A DNA stretch of 22,443 nucleotides from Sphingobium sp. (GCA_030148625.1 JASBTC010000421.1:1-22443), one strand, 5' to 3'. Counted from the stretch's first letter, positions 8,556 to 17,702 are shown. The notes: generated by a model from the sequence alone, not told the origin. Made by a program: numbers and translations.

Positions 8556-10100
8556 TCAGGCCTTCATCCGCCGCCATCCCCAGACCAGGCAGATGACGGC
8601 GGGGATGATGGCCAGTTGCGACAGGAGCAGTGCCTGCTGCACCGATTGCTCCGCGCCCACGCCCCAGACGACCAGTTGGTCACTGAGCGCGCCGACGAAG
8701 AATGGGGCCATGGCGGTGCCCAGGAACACCTGGGTGACGATATAGACGGCCGAAGCGGTCGCCCGGATATTGGGCGGCACCTGGCTGCTGACATTCGCCG
8801 CCGCCGGGGCCAGCCACATCGCGCTGAAAAAGTTGAACGGCACCGTCCATGCATAGGCGGCGGCGGTGGAGCCGCTCAGTAGGCAGGCGATGAGCGCGGC
8901 GGACCCACACGTGATCGCCGCCGCCGAAAAGACCAGCCTGACCCGCTCGCCATGACGCAGAATCAGCCGATCGGTGAGCAGCGCGCCCAGCGTGATGCCG
9001 CTGAACCCGCCCAGCGCATAAGAGAGGCCAAGCATCAGCCCGACATCGGCGGGTGCCGCCCCCAATGTGCGCTGGAAATAGACCGCCAGCCACGCCAGCG
9101 GGCCGATTGTCAGGAAGCAGCAGCCGGCAAAGCCGCCAAAGCCGAGCAGCAGCGATCGGTTACCGAAGATCGCCCTGAACCCGTCGGGATCGACCGCGCG
9201 GAATTTCTGCGTCCAAGTGCAGACCGCGTAGACGCCGAACGCCAGCACGCCCCATTGCAGGTGATCGCCGGTCAGCCACCCGACCAGAGCGCCAACGAGC
9301 GCGGCGGCCAGGGCGATGGCGAAATTGACAAGGAGCGCCCGCCGGCCCGCCACGCGGTAGAGTATCAGTGCCCCGGTGGTCGGCAGCATCGTGAGCGTTT
9401 CGATCGCGATGGTCCGCATCGGCCGGCGATCCGCCACGATGGCTTGCCCGTCCAGCGCGCCCCGGACGGGCTCGCGAAGGGCCGCGACGAACAGGGCGAG
9501 CAGCAGCCCGGGGCAGCCGACGATCACGAACGCCGCCTGCCACGCCTTCAGCTGCAGCGGCGCCTGGGCGGGATCGGGATAGGCCGCAGTCCAGGCGGAA
9601 AGGACCCAGCCGCCCAAAGTGAGGCCCAGGCCCGCGCCGATGAATAGCCCGCTGGTGTAGATGGCAATGGCCGTGGTGCGCTGATGCTTCGGGAAATAGT
9701 CGCACAGCAGCGAATAGACCGCTGGCGAGGCGCTGGCCTCACCAACCCCCACGCCCATGCGACACAACGCCAGGAAGCCGAAGCTGCGCGCCGCGCCGGA
9801 AAGCGCGGTCATCACGCTCCAGGCGGCCAGTCCGATGCTGACCAGCCGGGTTCGGTTCACAATGTCTGCCGCTTTGCCCAGCGGGATGCCGAACACCGCG
9901 TAGAATACCGCGAACGAGGTTCCCAGCAGGAAGCCGATCTCGGAATCCGAGATGCCGAGATCATGCTTGATGCTTTCGGCCAGGATCGCGAGGATCTGCC
10001 GATCCAGCAGGTTGAAGACATAGACCAGCATCAGGATGAACAGCACATAGGCCTTGTAAGCGCCGCTGGCAGGCCCCGGCTGGTCAAGTTCGGTCGTCAA
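8556..10100 (-). CDS. MFS transporter, Spinster-like
   Basis: An inner-membrane carrier of the major facilitator superfamily, about 12 helices in 514 residues. The first half shows YVFNLLDRQILAILAESI, then GIPLGKAADIVNRTR in the loop 2-3 signature and the GVGVGEASASPAVYSLLCDYF motif seen in Spinster-type carriers. The start is a TTG at 10100: no ATG exists until helix 1, upstream codons stay open to the previous stop but offer no better start, and GGAG lies eight bases before TTG. It is the third gene of the operon, between the TonB receptor (57-base gap with a strong hairpin) and the HisD-like enzyme (42-base gap). Its job is most likely import of the cluster substrate from the periplasm. 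A related carrier lies at 20503-21903. Confidence 0.88.
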   Translation of the reverse strand: MTTELDQPGPASGAYKAYVLFILMLVYVFNLLDRQILAILAESIKHDLGISDSEIGFLLGTSFAVFYAVFGIPLGKAADIVNRTRLVSIGLAAWSVMTALSGAARSFGFLALCRMGVGVGEASASPAVYSLLCDYFPKHQRTTAIAIYTSGLFIGAGLGLTLGGWVLSAWTAAYPDPAQAPLQLKAWQAAFVIVGCPGLLLALFVAALREPVRGALDGQAIVADRRPMRTIAIETLTMLPTTGALILYRVAGRRALLVNFAIALAAALVGALVGWLTGDHLQWGVLAFGVYAVCTWTQKFRAVDPDGFRAIFGNRSLLLGFGGFAGCCFLTIGPLAWLAVYFQRTLGAAPADVGLMLGLSYALGGFSGITLGALLTDRLILRHGERVRLVFSAAAITCGSAALIACLLSGSTAAAYAWTVPFNFFSAMWLAPAAANVSSQVPPNIRATASAVYIVTQVFLGTAMAPFFVGALSDQLVVWGVGAEQSVQQALLLSQLAIIPAVICLVWGWRRMKA

Positions 10101-10118
10101 ATCACGCGCTCCAAACCA

Positions 10119-10151
10119 GGCGGGTGGCCGCCGTGCGACCGGCCACCCGCC
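10119..10151 (-). terminator. Strong intercistronic hairpin between TonB receptor and MFS genes
   Basis: GGCGGGTGGCC (10119-10129) pairs perfectly over 11 bp with GGCCACCCGCC (10141-10151) around an 11-base loop. It lies in the 57-base gap seven bases beyond the receptor stop. There is no T run after it on the minus strand, so it more likely tapers expression or protects the receptor mRNA end than fully terminates. Confidence 0.5.
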
Positions 10152-10157
10152 AATCTG

Positions 10158-12371
10158 TCAGAATTGGAAACCGAATGTCACGCCGATGGTCCGGGGCGCA
10201 CCGAGATAGGCCGCCCGGAACGTGCCGATATCGGTACCCGACGAATAGAAGACCTTGTTCGTCAGGTTTTTGCCGTACAGTGAGATGCGGTATTTCTTGT
10301 CGGCAGTGGTGAAGCCCAGATTGGCGCTCAACAGGCCGTAAGGCGCGAAGAAGAAGGTGTTCGTGTCGTTGCCGGCCCGTTCGGCAGTGTGATCGAAGGC
10401 GATCTGGGCATTGATGCTGCCCGCCGATCCAATCTCCGTTTCGTAGGCCGCCGCGATCGAATAGACCCATTTGGGCACGCGGGTGAGCTTCAGGTTACGC
10501 GCCAGCGCCGGGTCGGGAATGCCGTCCCCGGTCAGGTCCAGGCCGTTATATTCGCCGTACTTCGCATCAGTATAGGCCAGGCTGCCGCTCAGCGACAGGC
10601 CGTCGACCGGCACCGCCACCAGATCCGCCTCCACGCCCTGGATGCGCGCGCTGGCGGCATTGATCGTGCGCTGCCGCGCCTGATCGTCCAGCACCTGGCG
10701 TTGCAGGTTGCGGAAGTCGTTGCGGTAGAGTGACAGGTTGGCGCGGACACGCCGGTCGAGCCACTCGCTCTTGATGCCCAGTTCATAGGCGTCGACATTC
10801 TCGGGATCATAAGGGCCCGCCGGGCCGATCGAGTTGCGCAGGTTGTAGCCGCCGGAGCGGAAGCCGCGCGTATAGGAGGCATAGAGCGTCAGATCGTCGG
10901 ACGGCTGAAATTTCAGCGCAGCCTTGGGCGTGAAATCCCGCCAGCTCGTGCTGTCGTCTGTGCCGAAATTGCAGACCGTGACGCTGGTATTGCACTGGCC
11001 GAAATTGGCGACACGGGCATGCTTGCGCTCGATCGTGTAGCGCCCGCCGAGCGTGAGGGTGAAGCGATCGATGAAGCGCCAGTCGGCCTGGGCGAAGACG
11101 CCGCCGGCTATATGGTTCAGCATGCCCCGGCCGCTTGGCGTGCTGCGGGACGTGTTGCTGGTGATGACGCGCGCTTCCTTATAGTCGATGGTCTGGTGGA
11201 AGATGTTGGCGCCCACCGTCAGATCGATGCGCGAGCCGATTTCACCGGCATAGACGATCTCGCCGACCAGCTGCTCCTGCCGCAGTCCCGCGGGGTCGAC
11301 GAAGTGGAACAGCGGGGCGGCGGTGCCGTCCAGCTCGGCCTGATTGTCCACCTTCAGCTTGCGATAACCGGCATTGGCGGTGATCTTGCCGGCGCCCACA
11401 TCGAACACCGTTTCACCCGTCACCTGCCGCCACTGGGTTTCGGTATGGGTGTAGAAATCGGTGACTAGATCGAACTTGCCGGTCGGCACGGGCGGGGCGA
11501 TGTTGGCGGCCGGCGCCTTGATCAGCAGGTTCTTGATCGGCGTGCCGCGATCGGTTTCCTTGCCGACCTCGCCGATCAGCGTGAAGGTGACGACGTCGCT
11601 CGGCTTCCATTCGAGCACCGGGCGGACGATCAGGCTCTCCATTGCGGCGATGCGGTTGCGGGGATTGACCGCGTTAGAAAACAGGCCGTCGCGATCGCGG
11701 TAGAGGATCGCGATCTTGCCGTTCAGCGAACCCTGAACGATCGGCGCCTCGATCGAGATCTTGGCCGATTTGTCGTCGAAGGACGCATAGCCCAGCTCGC
11801 CGCGTACCTGGAATTCGCCCGATGGCCGCCGCGTACGCACCAGCACCGCGCCGCCCGTGACGTTGCGGCCGAACAGTGTGCCTTGCGGGCCGCGCAGGAT
11901 CTCGACCGACTCCAGATCGAACAGATCGGTGAGCGCACCGATGTTCACGCCCTGATAGATGCCGTCGACGAAGACGCCCACGGTCGGGTCGTCGGACGGG
12001 TTGGTCGTATTGATGCCGATCCCGCGGATGTAGAAATTGGCCGAGGCGGGGAAGGTGCCGTTCGTATCGAGCTGCACGCCCGGTGAACGGCGGCCCAACT
12101 CGACCAGATTGACGATATGGTTGGATTCGATCTGCGCACCGGTGAAGGCGGAGACCGAAACGGCGACATCCTGTAGCGCTTCAGCCCTGCTCTTGCGCGT
12201 GCCGGTGACGACGATCTCGTCAAGTTCGCCGCTTCGCGCCGAAGTTTCCGATGCCGCCGCGTCCTGCGCCCGTGCGGGCTGTGCCAGCAGCATCGGCGCC
12301 AGCGCCACGCTTGCCGCCAATGCGGTCCGGATCAGGTTCGCGCGATAATGCCCCATGTCATTTGTCATCAT
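10158..12371 (-). CDS. TonB-dependent outer-membrane receptor
   Basis: A 737-residue outer-membrane active transporter that takes up a ligand using TonB-ExbBD energy. The N-terminus has a signal peptide with likely cleavage after ARA (33-35). The TonB box lies at DEIVVTG (51-57). The plug domain runs to about 180 and includes NFYIRGIG, VFVDGIYQG and VEILRGPQGTLFGRNVTGGAV. The rest is the 22-strand barrel (for example YTRGFRSGGYN, AYELGIKSEW), closing with a terminal Phe in GVTFGFQF. GAAGGGG stands before the ATG at 12371; a second ATG follows at once. It is second in the operon after the racemase-like gene, and the decamer CATGATTCAT stands about 50 bases before it. Such receptors next to catabolic genes are the usual sphingomonad solution for nutrient uptake. 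The ligand is unknown, though presumably it is the cluster substrate. Confidence 0.95.
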   Translation of the reverse strand: MMTNDMGHYRANLIRTALAASVALAPMLLAQPARAQDAAASETSARSGELDEIVVTGTRKSRAEALQDVAVSVSAFTGAQIESNHIVNLVELGRRSPGVQLDTNGTFPASANFYIRGIGINTTNPSDDPTVGVFVDGIYQGVNIGALTDLFDLESVEILRGPQGTLFGRNVTGGAVLVRTRRPSGEFQVRGELGYASFDDKSAKISIEAPIVQGSLNGKIAILYRDRDGLFSNAVNPRNRIAAMESLIVRPVLEWKPSDVVTFTLIGEVGKETDRGTPIKNLLIKAPAANIAPPVPTGKFDLVTDFYTHTETQWRQVTGETVFDVGAGKITANAGYRKLKVDNQAELDGTAAPLFHFVDPAGLRQEQLVGEIVYAGEIGSRIDLTVGANIFHQTIDYKEARVITSNTSRSTPSGRGMLNHIAGGVFAQADWRFIDRFTLTLGGRYTIERKHARVANFGQCNTSVTVCNFGTDDSTSWRDFTPKAALKFQPSDDLTLYASYTRGFRSGGYNLRNSIGPAGPYDPENVDAYELGIKSEWLDRRVRANLSLYRNDFRNLQRQVLDDQARQRTINAASARIQGVEADLVAVPVDGLSLSGSLAYTDAKYGEYNGLDLTGDGIPDPALARNLKLTRVPKWVYSIAAAYETEIGSAGSINAQIAFDHTAERAGNDTNTFFFAPYGLLSANLGFTTADKKYRISLYGKNLTNKVFYSSGTDIGTFRAAYLGAPRTIGVTFGFQF

Positions 12372-12422
12372 AACCCCTTCCCTTGGTCTGTCATTGTGAT
12401 GTTGATGATTTTGAACGATGCC

Positions 12423-13562
12423 TCATGATTCATGATTCCGGCCGAAAACGCCTCGCGTGATCGCTCCGGCCAACCGGAAATGCAGTTCGGTCGCGGCGAT
12501 TCCCATGGCATCGGCCGCCTCGTGCAGGCCGATGGTCTCGCCCCGCTGCGATCCGATCACCGTCACTTCATCGCCGATCACGGGTGCGTCGATGCCGGTG
12601 AGGTCAACGATCGAGTGGAACAGGGTGCGCGCGATCACGGGCACGCGGCGACCACGCACCAGCACGTTGCCGAGCGCGGGGCCGGTGGACAATCCGTCAT
12701 TCCATCCCAGCGGGAATACGCCGGTCGCGCCGTCCGCCGGCAGCATGACGCCCGATCCATACCCTACCGACAGGGTCTGCGCCTCGGCGATCCGGTTGAT
12801 CTGGATGATCGGGCTGGTGACGCCGCGCAGCACCGGTGCGAAGTCTGGTGCCGCCGATACCGGCAACATGCCGTAGAGCAGGCTGCCGGGATGGGCGGCG
12901 GAATAGGGCAGGCGGGGGCGCCAAACGAGGCCATGGCTGGCGGCGGCCATCAGCACCTGCGCGTCGCCGAACGCGGCGCGCAGTTTCGCGCCGAAGCCGT
13001 CGAAACGCTGCAGCCCCTCATCGAACAGCTGCAGGGCGCGGCTGCCGAAATGGGTATAGCCTCCCAGGCACCGCGGCTGGGCGCGCTGCGCCTCGCGCGC
13101 CAACAGGCTATCGAAGGCGGGATGATCCAGGCCGAACCGGCCGAAGCCGCAATCGAATTCGAACATGAAGCGCGCCGCGTCCAGCCCGTCCAGCGCTTCA
13201 TAGGCCGCCACACTGTTCACCGTCACGATCACGCCCCGGCACGCGATCTCCGCGAGGAGAGCGGGCGGGCAGGCGGTGAATAGCAGGATCGGATGGGCAG
13301 GGGCGGCGGCTTTAGCGCGCAGCGCTTCCCCGATCGTGCCGACGCAGAAACCGTCGACGCCCGCGCCAAGGCCCAGGCGCATGGCGCATTCGATCCCCAG
13401 GCCGTAGCCGTCGGCTTTCACGACTTGGTAGAGCGCAGCCCCCGGTGGCATGAGCGTGCGGGCGCGGGCGACATTACCGGCAAAGGCGCGCGCATCGATC
13501 GCGATGACGTTGCCGCGGTCGTCAGCGCATTCGTCCTCTCGCGATTGGGGCAACATATGCAC
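12423..13562 (-). CDS. Alanine-racemase-fold PLP enzyme, divergent
   Basis: A fold-type III PLP protein of 379 residues. The PLP lysine is Lys49 in QVVKADGYGLG (Alr: VVKANAYGHG), and the barrel shows FDCGFGRFGLD, YTHFGSR and HPGSLLYG. Tyr268 in SVGYGSG matches the Alr catalytic Tyr. Other hallmarks differ: the Arg of RxGIxLYG that contacts the PLP nitrogen is His224, the RxCMDQ box reads ARTLFHS (311-317), and GYADGYPR reads GWNDGLS. So this is probably not a housekeeping alanine racemase but a racemase, epimerase or related PLP enzyme for another amino acid. The start is ambiguous: GTG at 13562 lies five bases after GGAGG, while ATG at 13556 lies eleven bases after it. It is first in the minus-strand operon, divergent from hyuA, which suits a role on the amino-acid product of the hydantoinase. 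Confidence 0.85.
   Translation of the reverse strand: MHMLPQSREDECADDRGNVIAIDARAFAGNVARARTLMPPGAALYQVVKADGYGLGIECAMRLGLGAGVDGFCVGTIGEALRAKAAAPAHPILLFTACPPALLAEIACRGVIVTVNSVAAYEALDGLDAARFMFEFDCGFGRFGLDHPAFDSLLAREAQRAQPRCLGGYTHFGSRALQLFDEGLQRFDGFGAKLRAAFGDAQVLMAAASHGLVWRPRLPYSAAHPGSLLYGMLPVSAAPDFAPVLRGVTSPIIQINRIAEAQTLSVGYGSGVMLPADGATGVFPLGWNDGLSTGPALGNVLVRGRRVPVIARTLFHSIVDLTGIDAPVIGDEVTVIGSQRGETIGLHEAADAMGIAATELHFRLAGAITRGVFGRNHES
12424..12433. promoter_or_regulatory. CATGATTCAT decamer before the TonB receptor gene
   Basis: This decamer, with the inner palindrome ATGAtTCAT, sits at the very end of the racemase-like gene, about 50 bases before the receptor start. The same ten bases occur at 13746-13755 before hyuA. 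A shared regulator site is possible, but one match of ten bases in the window is modest evidence. Confidence 0.35.
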
Positions 13563-13794
13563 CAGATCCTCCCATGTTTGCTATGAGTGATGACTCACAA
13601 CTCACGTCGATTTGTCATACGTGAGCGGGCTGCGCAACTCATTTCTGGAATCGACGCGAATCTGGCATTACGTGGCCGTGTCGGACAATATCCGCTAAAA
13701 TCCGCTTGCGCCTCGATCTGATTTCTGCGACTCGAATGCGTGAGCCATGATTCATAGTTCATGACAATTCGTGCAAATCATTTCGGGAATGGCA
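13563..13794. promoter_or_regulatory. Divergent control region with three inverted repeats
   Basis: The region separates the minus-strand operon from hyuA and contains no gene. Three inverted repeats are visible: TGAGT-4-ACTCA (13584-13597), CTCACGT-11-ACGTGAG (13601-13625) and CATGA-8-TCATG (13746-13763). They share TGA/TCA half-site character. Two flank the racemase side and one the hyuA side, so one or two regulators could control both directions; the TetR protein encoded after hyuB is the obvious candidate. I could not place promoter boxes with confidence; TAAAAT at 13696-13701 is a possible -10 for hyuA. Confidence 0.55.
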
Positions 13795-15900
13795 ATGACG
13801 CAGCAACGAAGCTATCGGGTGGGTGCGGATATCGGGGGGACGTTCACCGATATCGTGATCATGTCGTCAACGGGCGAGATCTTCAAACGCAAGCAATCCT
13901 CCACGCCGGATGATTATTCGCGCGGGATCGTGATCGGCCTGGGTGAACTGATGCAGGCAGAAGGCATCCCGGCCGACGCGATCGTCGAGCTCGTCCACGC
14001 GACGACAGTGGCAACCAATACCGTGCTGGAAGGCAAGGGCGCGCGCACCGCATTGATCACCACGCGGGGGTTTCGCGACGTGCTGGAGATCGGCCGCGTG
14101 CGCGTGCCGCGGCTGTACGACCTGGATTATGAGAAGCCCAAGCCGCTGGCGCTGCGCCGGCACCGCTATGAGGTGGACGAGCGGGTGCTGGCCGATGGCA
14201 GCATCCTGACCCCGCTGGACAGTGGCGCGCTAAGCGCCATCGCCGACGACCTCCTGGCCGAGGACGTGGAGGCGGTGGCGATCTGCCTGCTCAACAGCTA
14301 TGCCAATCCGGTTCATGAACAGGCGATCCGCGATGCGCTGGAAGCGCTGCTGCCGCCCGACATCTTCGTCACCTGCTCGTGCGACGTGCTGCCGGAGATC
14401 CGGGAGTATGAACGCACCAGCACCACCGTGGTGAATGCCTATCTGGGGCCGATCGTCCGCAAATATCTCGATGCCCTGTCGGGGCGGCTGCGCGGTATCG
14501 GCGTTTCGTGCCCGATCCGCATCATGAACAGCGCGGGCGGGCTGATGAGCATCGAGGCCGCCTCGCGCAAGCCGGCCTATATCATCGAATCCGGACCCGC
14601 GGCGGGCGTGATCGCCGGGGCCTATATGGCGAACCTGGCGGGTTATCCCGACGTGATCACCGTCGACATGGGAGGGACGACTGCGAAGGCCGCGCTGATC
14701 GAGGCGGGTGAGCCCGCGCGCACCACCGAATATGAGGTGGGCGCCGGCATCAACGTTTCCAGCAAGCTGGTGAAGGGGGGCGGCCATTCGGTGAAGCTGC
14801 CCTTTATCGACGTGTCCGAGATTGGCGCGGGCGGCGGCAGCCTGATCGGGTTTGACGGCGGCGGGCTGCTCACGGTGGGCCCGGAAAGCGCGGGATCGGT
14901 GCCGGGGCCGGTCTGCTACGACAATGGCAATGACACCCCGACGTTGACCGACGCCTTCATTACCCTGGGCTATCTGAACCAGGATGCGATCGCGGGCGGC
15001 GCCGTGCGGCTGAATGCGGCCAGGGCGCGCGCGGCGCTGGACGCGGTCGTCGCCCGGCCGATGGGGCTGAGCACCGAGGATGCCGGGTTGGGCGTGCAGG
15101 CGATTGCCACCGCCACCATGTCACGGGCGGTGAAGGCGGTCTCCACCTATTGCGGGCGCGATCCGCGCGATTTCGCGCTGTTCGCCTTTGGCGGCAACGG
15201 CCCGATGATCGCCAACCAGATCGCCCGCACGATGGGCATCCGGACCGTGATCATCCCGCCCAGCCCCGGCGTGTTCAGCGCGATGGGATTATTGTTCTCG
15301 GCGATCGAGCATGAATTCACCGCCACCGATTTCCGCCCGCTGGTGGCCGATGCGGGCGAAAGCTTCGCGGCCGGATTCCGCCGGCTGCAGGGCCGCGCGC
15401 ACGATGTGATGGCCGTGGAGGGCTATGCGGACGAGGCGCTGGAGAGCGAATGGTACGCGGATCTGCGCTATCAGGGGCAGGCCTATGAACTGACCACCCC
15501 GGTGCCCGCAGGCGAGGACGGCGCTACGCTGCTCGCCACCGCGCTCGACAATTTCCATGCCGAGCATCACCGCACCTATGGCCATGCCAATCCCGCCAAT
15601 CCGGTTGAGCTGGTCAGCTATCGCGTGAAGATGCGCGTGGTGCGCGATCAGTCCGGAGACATGGATCATTGGACGGTGGCGGCCAGCGATGCCGCGCACG
15701 GCGCGCGGCGCGCGGTCTTCCCAGGCGAGCAGCCGGATGAGATCCCGGTCTTCAACCGCGGCCATCTGGTGGCGCAGGCGCGGCCGGGGCCCTTCATCGT
15801 AGAGGAATATGATTCCACCTTTGTCGTCCCGCCCGGTTGCACCGCGCAGGTTGACAGCTTCGGCAACATCGTCGTGACCTTGGGGAGTGAAATCCGATGA
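13795..15900 (+). CDS. hyuA: Hydantoinase/oxoprolinase subunit A (HyuA family)
   Basis: The ATP-dependent subunit of N-methylhydantoinase, 5-oxoprolinase, caprolactamase and acetophenone-carboxylase-type enzymes. The 701 residues show the N-terminal domain with VGADIGGTFTD (9-19), ATTVATNTVLEGKGARTALITTRGF (split: about 69-93), the ASKHA core with ESGPAAGV (265-272) and DMGGTTAKAALI (291-302), and a C-terminal domain. The start was set at the ATG at 13795 because GGGA lies six bases before it; ATG at 13789 and GTG at 13771 are in frame without a ribosome site. It overlaps hyuB by ATGA, so the subunits are co-translated. The family is clear, the substrate is not: hydantoins, lactams and carboxylation substrates are all possible. 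It is divergent from the racemase/TonB operon. Confidence 0.93.
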   Translation: MTQQRSYRVGADIGGTFTDIVIMSSTGEIFKRKQSSTPDDYSRGIVIGLGELMQAEGIPADAIVELVHATTVATNTVLEGKGARTALITTRGFRDVLEIGRVRVPRLYDLDYEKPKPLALRRHRYEVDERVLADGSILTPLDSGALSAIADDLLAEDVEAVAICLLNSYANPVHEQAIRDALEALLPPDIFVTCSCDVLPEIREYERTSTTVVNAYLGPIVRKYLDALSGRLRGIGVSCPIRIMNSAGGLMSIEAASRKPAYIIESGPAAGVIAGAYMANLAGYPDVITVDMGGTTAKAALIEAGEPARTTEYEVGAGINVSSKLVKGGGHSVKLPFIDVSEIGAGGGSLIGFDGGGLLTVGPESAGSVPGPVCYDNGNDTPTLTDAFITLGYLNQDAIAGGAVRLNAARARAALDAVVARPMGLSTEDAGLGVQAIATATMSRAVKAVSTYCGRDPRDFALFAFGGNGPMIANQIARTMGIRTVIIPPSPGVFSAMGLLFSAIEHEFTATDFRPLVADAGESFAAGFRRLQGRAHDVMAVEGYADEALESEWYADLRYQGQAYELTTPVPAGEDGATLLATALDNFHAEHHRTYGHANPANPVELVSYRVKMRVVRDQSGDMDHWTVAASDAAHGARRAVFPGEQPDEIPVFNRGHLVAQARPGPFIVEEYDSTFVVPPGCTAQVDSFGNIVVTLGSEIR

Positions 15901-17693
15901 TCGCATCCGATCCTATCACGCTGGAAATCGTGAAGAACGCGCTCAGTTCGCTGGCGGACGAGATGGCGCTGGTGATCCTGCGCAGCGCCTATTCGCCGAT
16001 CGTGCGCGATTCCATGGATTATTCGACCGCGATCTGCGACCGCAATGGCGAGATCGTCGCGCAGGGGCTGACCAACCCGATCCATCTGGGCGCGTTCCCC
16101 GATGTGATGCGCATCCTTGTCGAGCAGCATCTTTCGGGCATGAAGCCCGGCGACGCCTTCCTGGTGAACGATCCCTATGGCGGTGGCGGCATGCATCTGC
16201 CGGACGTGTTCCTGATCAAGCCGCTGTTCATCGACGGCGCGCTGGAGGGATTTGCCGGAACGCTGGTGCATCATTCCGATATCGGCGGCCTCGCGCCCGG
16301 CAGCATGGGCCTGCAGGCGACCGAGATTTTCCAGGAAGGGCTGCGCATCCCGATCGTGAAGCTGTTCGAAGCGGGCGCGATCAACGAGACCACGATCGCG
16401 TTCCTGAAGGCCAATTCGCGCACGCCGATCGAGCTGATGGGCGATCTTTCCGCGCAGATTGCCTCGGTTGATGCCTGCGAGCGCGGCTATGTGCAAATCG
16501 TGCGCAAATATGGCAGCGCCACGTTCCGGGGCTTCCTGTGCGAACTGCACGATTATGCCGAACGGCTGATGCGCCAGCAGATCGGCGCGATGCCAGACGG
16601 GCGCTACGACTATGTCGATTATGTCGACGGGCTGGGCGCCGATCCCCAGCCGATCCGCTTCGAAGTGTGCATCACGATCGCCGGCGACAGCGTGAGCGTG
16701 GACTGGACGGGCACCAGCCCTCAGGTGCAGGGCGCGATCAACGGCCCGATGCCGACCACCACATCGATGACCTATGTCGCGCTGCGCGCCGCGATCCATG
16801 CCGATATCCCGAACTTCGCCGGCTATATGCGCCCGGTGCGGGTGAGCGCTCCGCTCGGCACGATCGTGAACCCCACGGCACCGGCCGCGTGCGCCGCGCG
16901 CGGCGTGATCGCCTATCGTATGCTCGACACGCTGTTCGGCGCGCTCAACAAGGTGCCGGGCAGCCGCATCCCCGCGCTGGGCGAGGGCGGTCCTTCGGTC
17001 GTGTCGTTCAGCGGGTGGGACCAGGGCAGGGCCTGGATCATCACCGACGGCATATTGGGTAGCTGGGGTGGCCGATCCGGCAAAGATGGGGTGGACGGAA
17101 TATCCAGCCCGGGCACGAACCTGTCCAACCAGCCGATCGAACTGATCGAGGCGCGCATGCCGTTGCGCGTGCTGAGCTATGCCTTTGCTCAGGACAGCGG
17201 CGGTGCCGGCAAATATCGCGGCGGCCTGGCCATGATCAGATCCTATGAGATGCTGGCGGAGGAAGGGCTGGTGCAGCTCCGTTCGGACCGGCGCGACCAT
17301 CTGCCGGCGGCCTCCGGCGGGGGGCTGCCGGGAAGTCCGTCCTACACCTGGCTGACGGACGGGGGCGAGCCGCGCATGCTGCCGGTGATGCCGATGGGGC
17401 CGATCACGATCTCGGCGGGGGCCCGGCTGGTTCACCTGGCGGCGGGCGGCGCGGGCCTGGGCAACCCCTTCGATCGCGATCCGCAGGCGGTGCTCGACGA
17501 TGTGCTGGATGGGCGGATCAGCGCGGAGATGGCGCGCGATGCCTATGGCGTGGTGCTGGACGGTGCGGGACGATTGGTCGACGTGCCCGCAACGGCGGCG
17601 CTGCGCACGGCGCCGGGGACGGTGGAGCAACTGACCGCGCTGCAACAGGCGATCTTCGCGCGCACCAACAGCGCGGCGCGGCTGCTGGGCTGA
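15897..17693 (+). CDS. hyuB: Hydantoinase/oxoprolinase subunit B (HyuB family)
   Basis: The partner of HyuA that performs the ring-opening half of the reaction in this two-subunit family. The 598 residues have the family's typical length and run from LEIVKNALSSLADEM through RDSMDYSTAICD, HLGAFPDVM, NDPYGGGGMHLPDVF (split over about 91-105), HHSDIGGLAPGS, then VDWTGTSPQVQGAINGP, to the closing GGAGLGNPFDRDP. No gap or stop is visible. The ATG lies inside the hyuA stop (ATGA) with GGGGAG ten bases before it. It is followed by a hairpin terminator and then the TetR gene. Without a third carboxylase-type gene, an ATP-dependent cyclic amidase is more likely than an acetophenone carboxylase. Confidence 0.93.
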   Translation: MIASDPITLEIVKNALSSLADEMALVILRSAYSPIVRDSMDYSTAICDRNGEIVAQGLTNPIHLGAFPDVMRILVEQHLSGMKPGDAFLVNDPYGGGGMHLPDVFLIKPLFIDGALEGFAGTLVHHSDIGGLAPGSMGLQATEIFQEGLRIPIVKLFEAGAINETTIAFLKANSRTPIELMGDLSAQIASVDACERGYVQIVRKYGSATFRGFLCELHDYAERLMRQQIGAMPDGRYDYVDYVDGLGADPQPIRFEVCITIAGDSVSVDWTGTSPQVQGAINGPMPTTTSMTYVALRAAIHADIPNFAGYMRPVRVSAPLGTIVNPTAPAACAARGVIAYRMLDTLFGALNKVPGSRIPALGEGGPSVVSFSGWDQGRAWIITDGILGSWGGRSGKDGVDGISSPGTNLSNQPIELIEARMPLRVLSYAFAQDSGGAGKYRGGLAMIRSYEMLAEEGLVQLRSDRRDHLPAASGGGLPGSPSYTWLTDGGEPRMLPVMPMGPITISAGARLVHLAAGGAGLGNPFDRDPQAVLDDVLDGRISAEMARDAYGVVLDGAGRLVDVPATAALRTAPGTVEQLTALQQAIFARTNSAARLLG

Positions 17694-17702
17694 GCGGAAG
17701 TG

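Noticed and set aside
7068..8882. A 604-codon plus-strand open frame
   Set aside because: It runs antisense to the HisD-like gene and into the MFS gene, has a composition typical of a shadow frame, and no ribosome site.
12423..13562. Housekeeping alanine racemase (alr or dadX)
   Set aside because: Key boxes are altered (Arg to His224, CMD box absent), and the gene is first in a catabolic operon.
15666..17645. A 659-codon minus-strand open frame opposite hyuB
   Set aside because: It is a shadow of hyuB, rich in Arg, His and Gln, with no domain I recognise.
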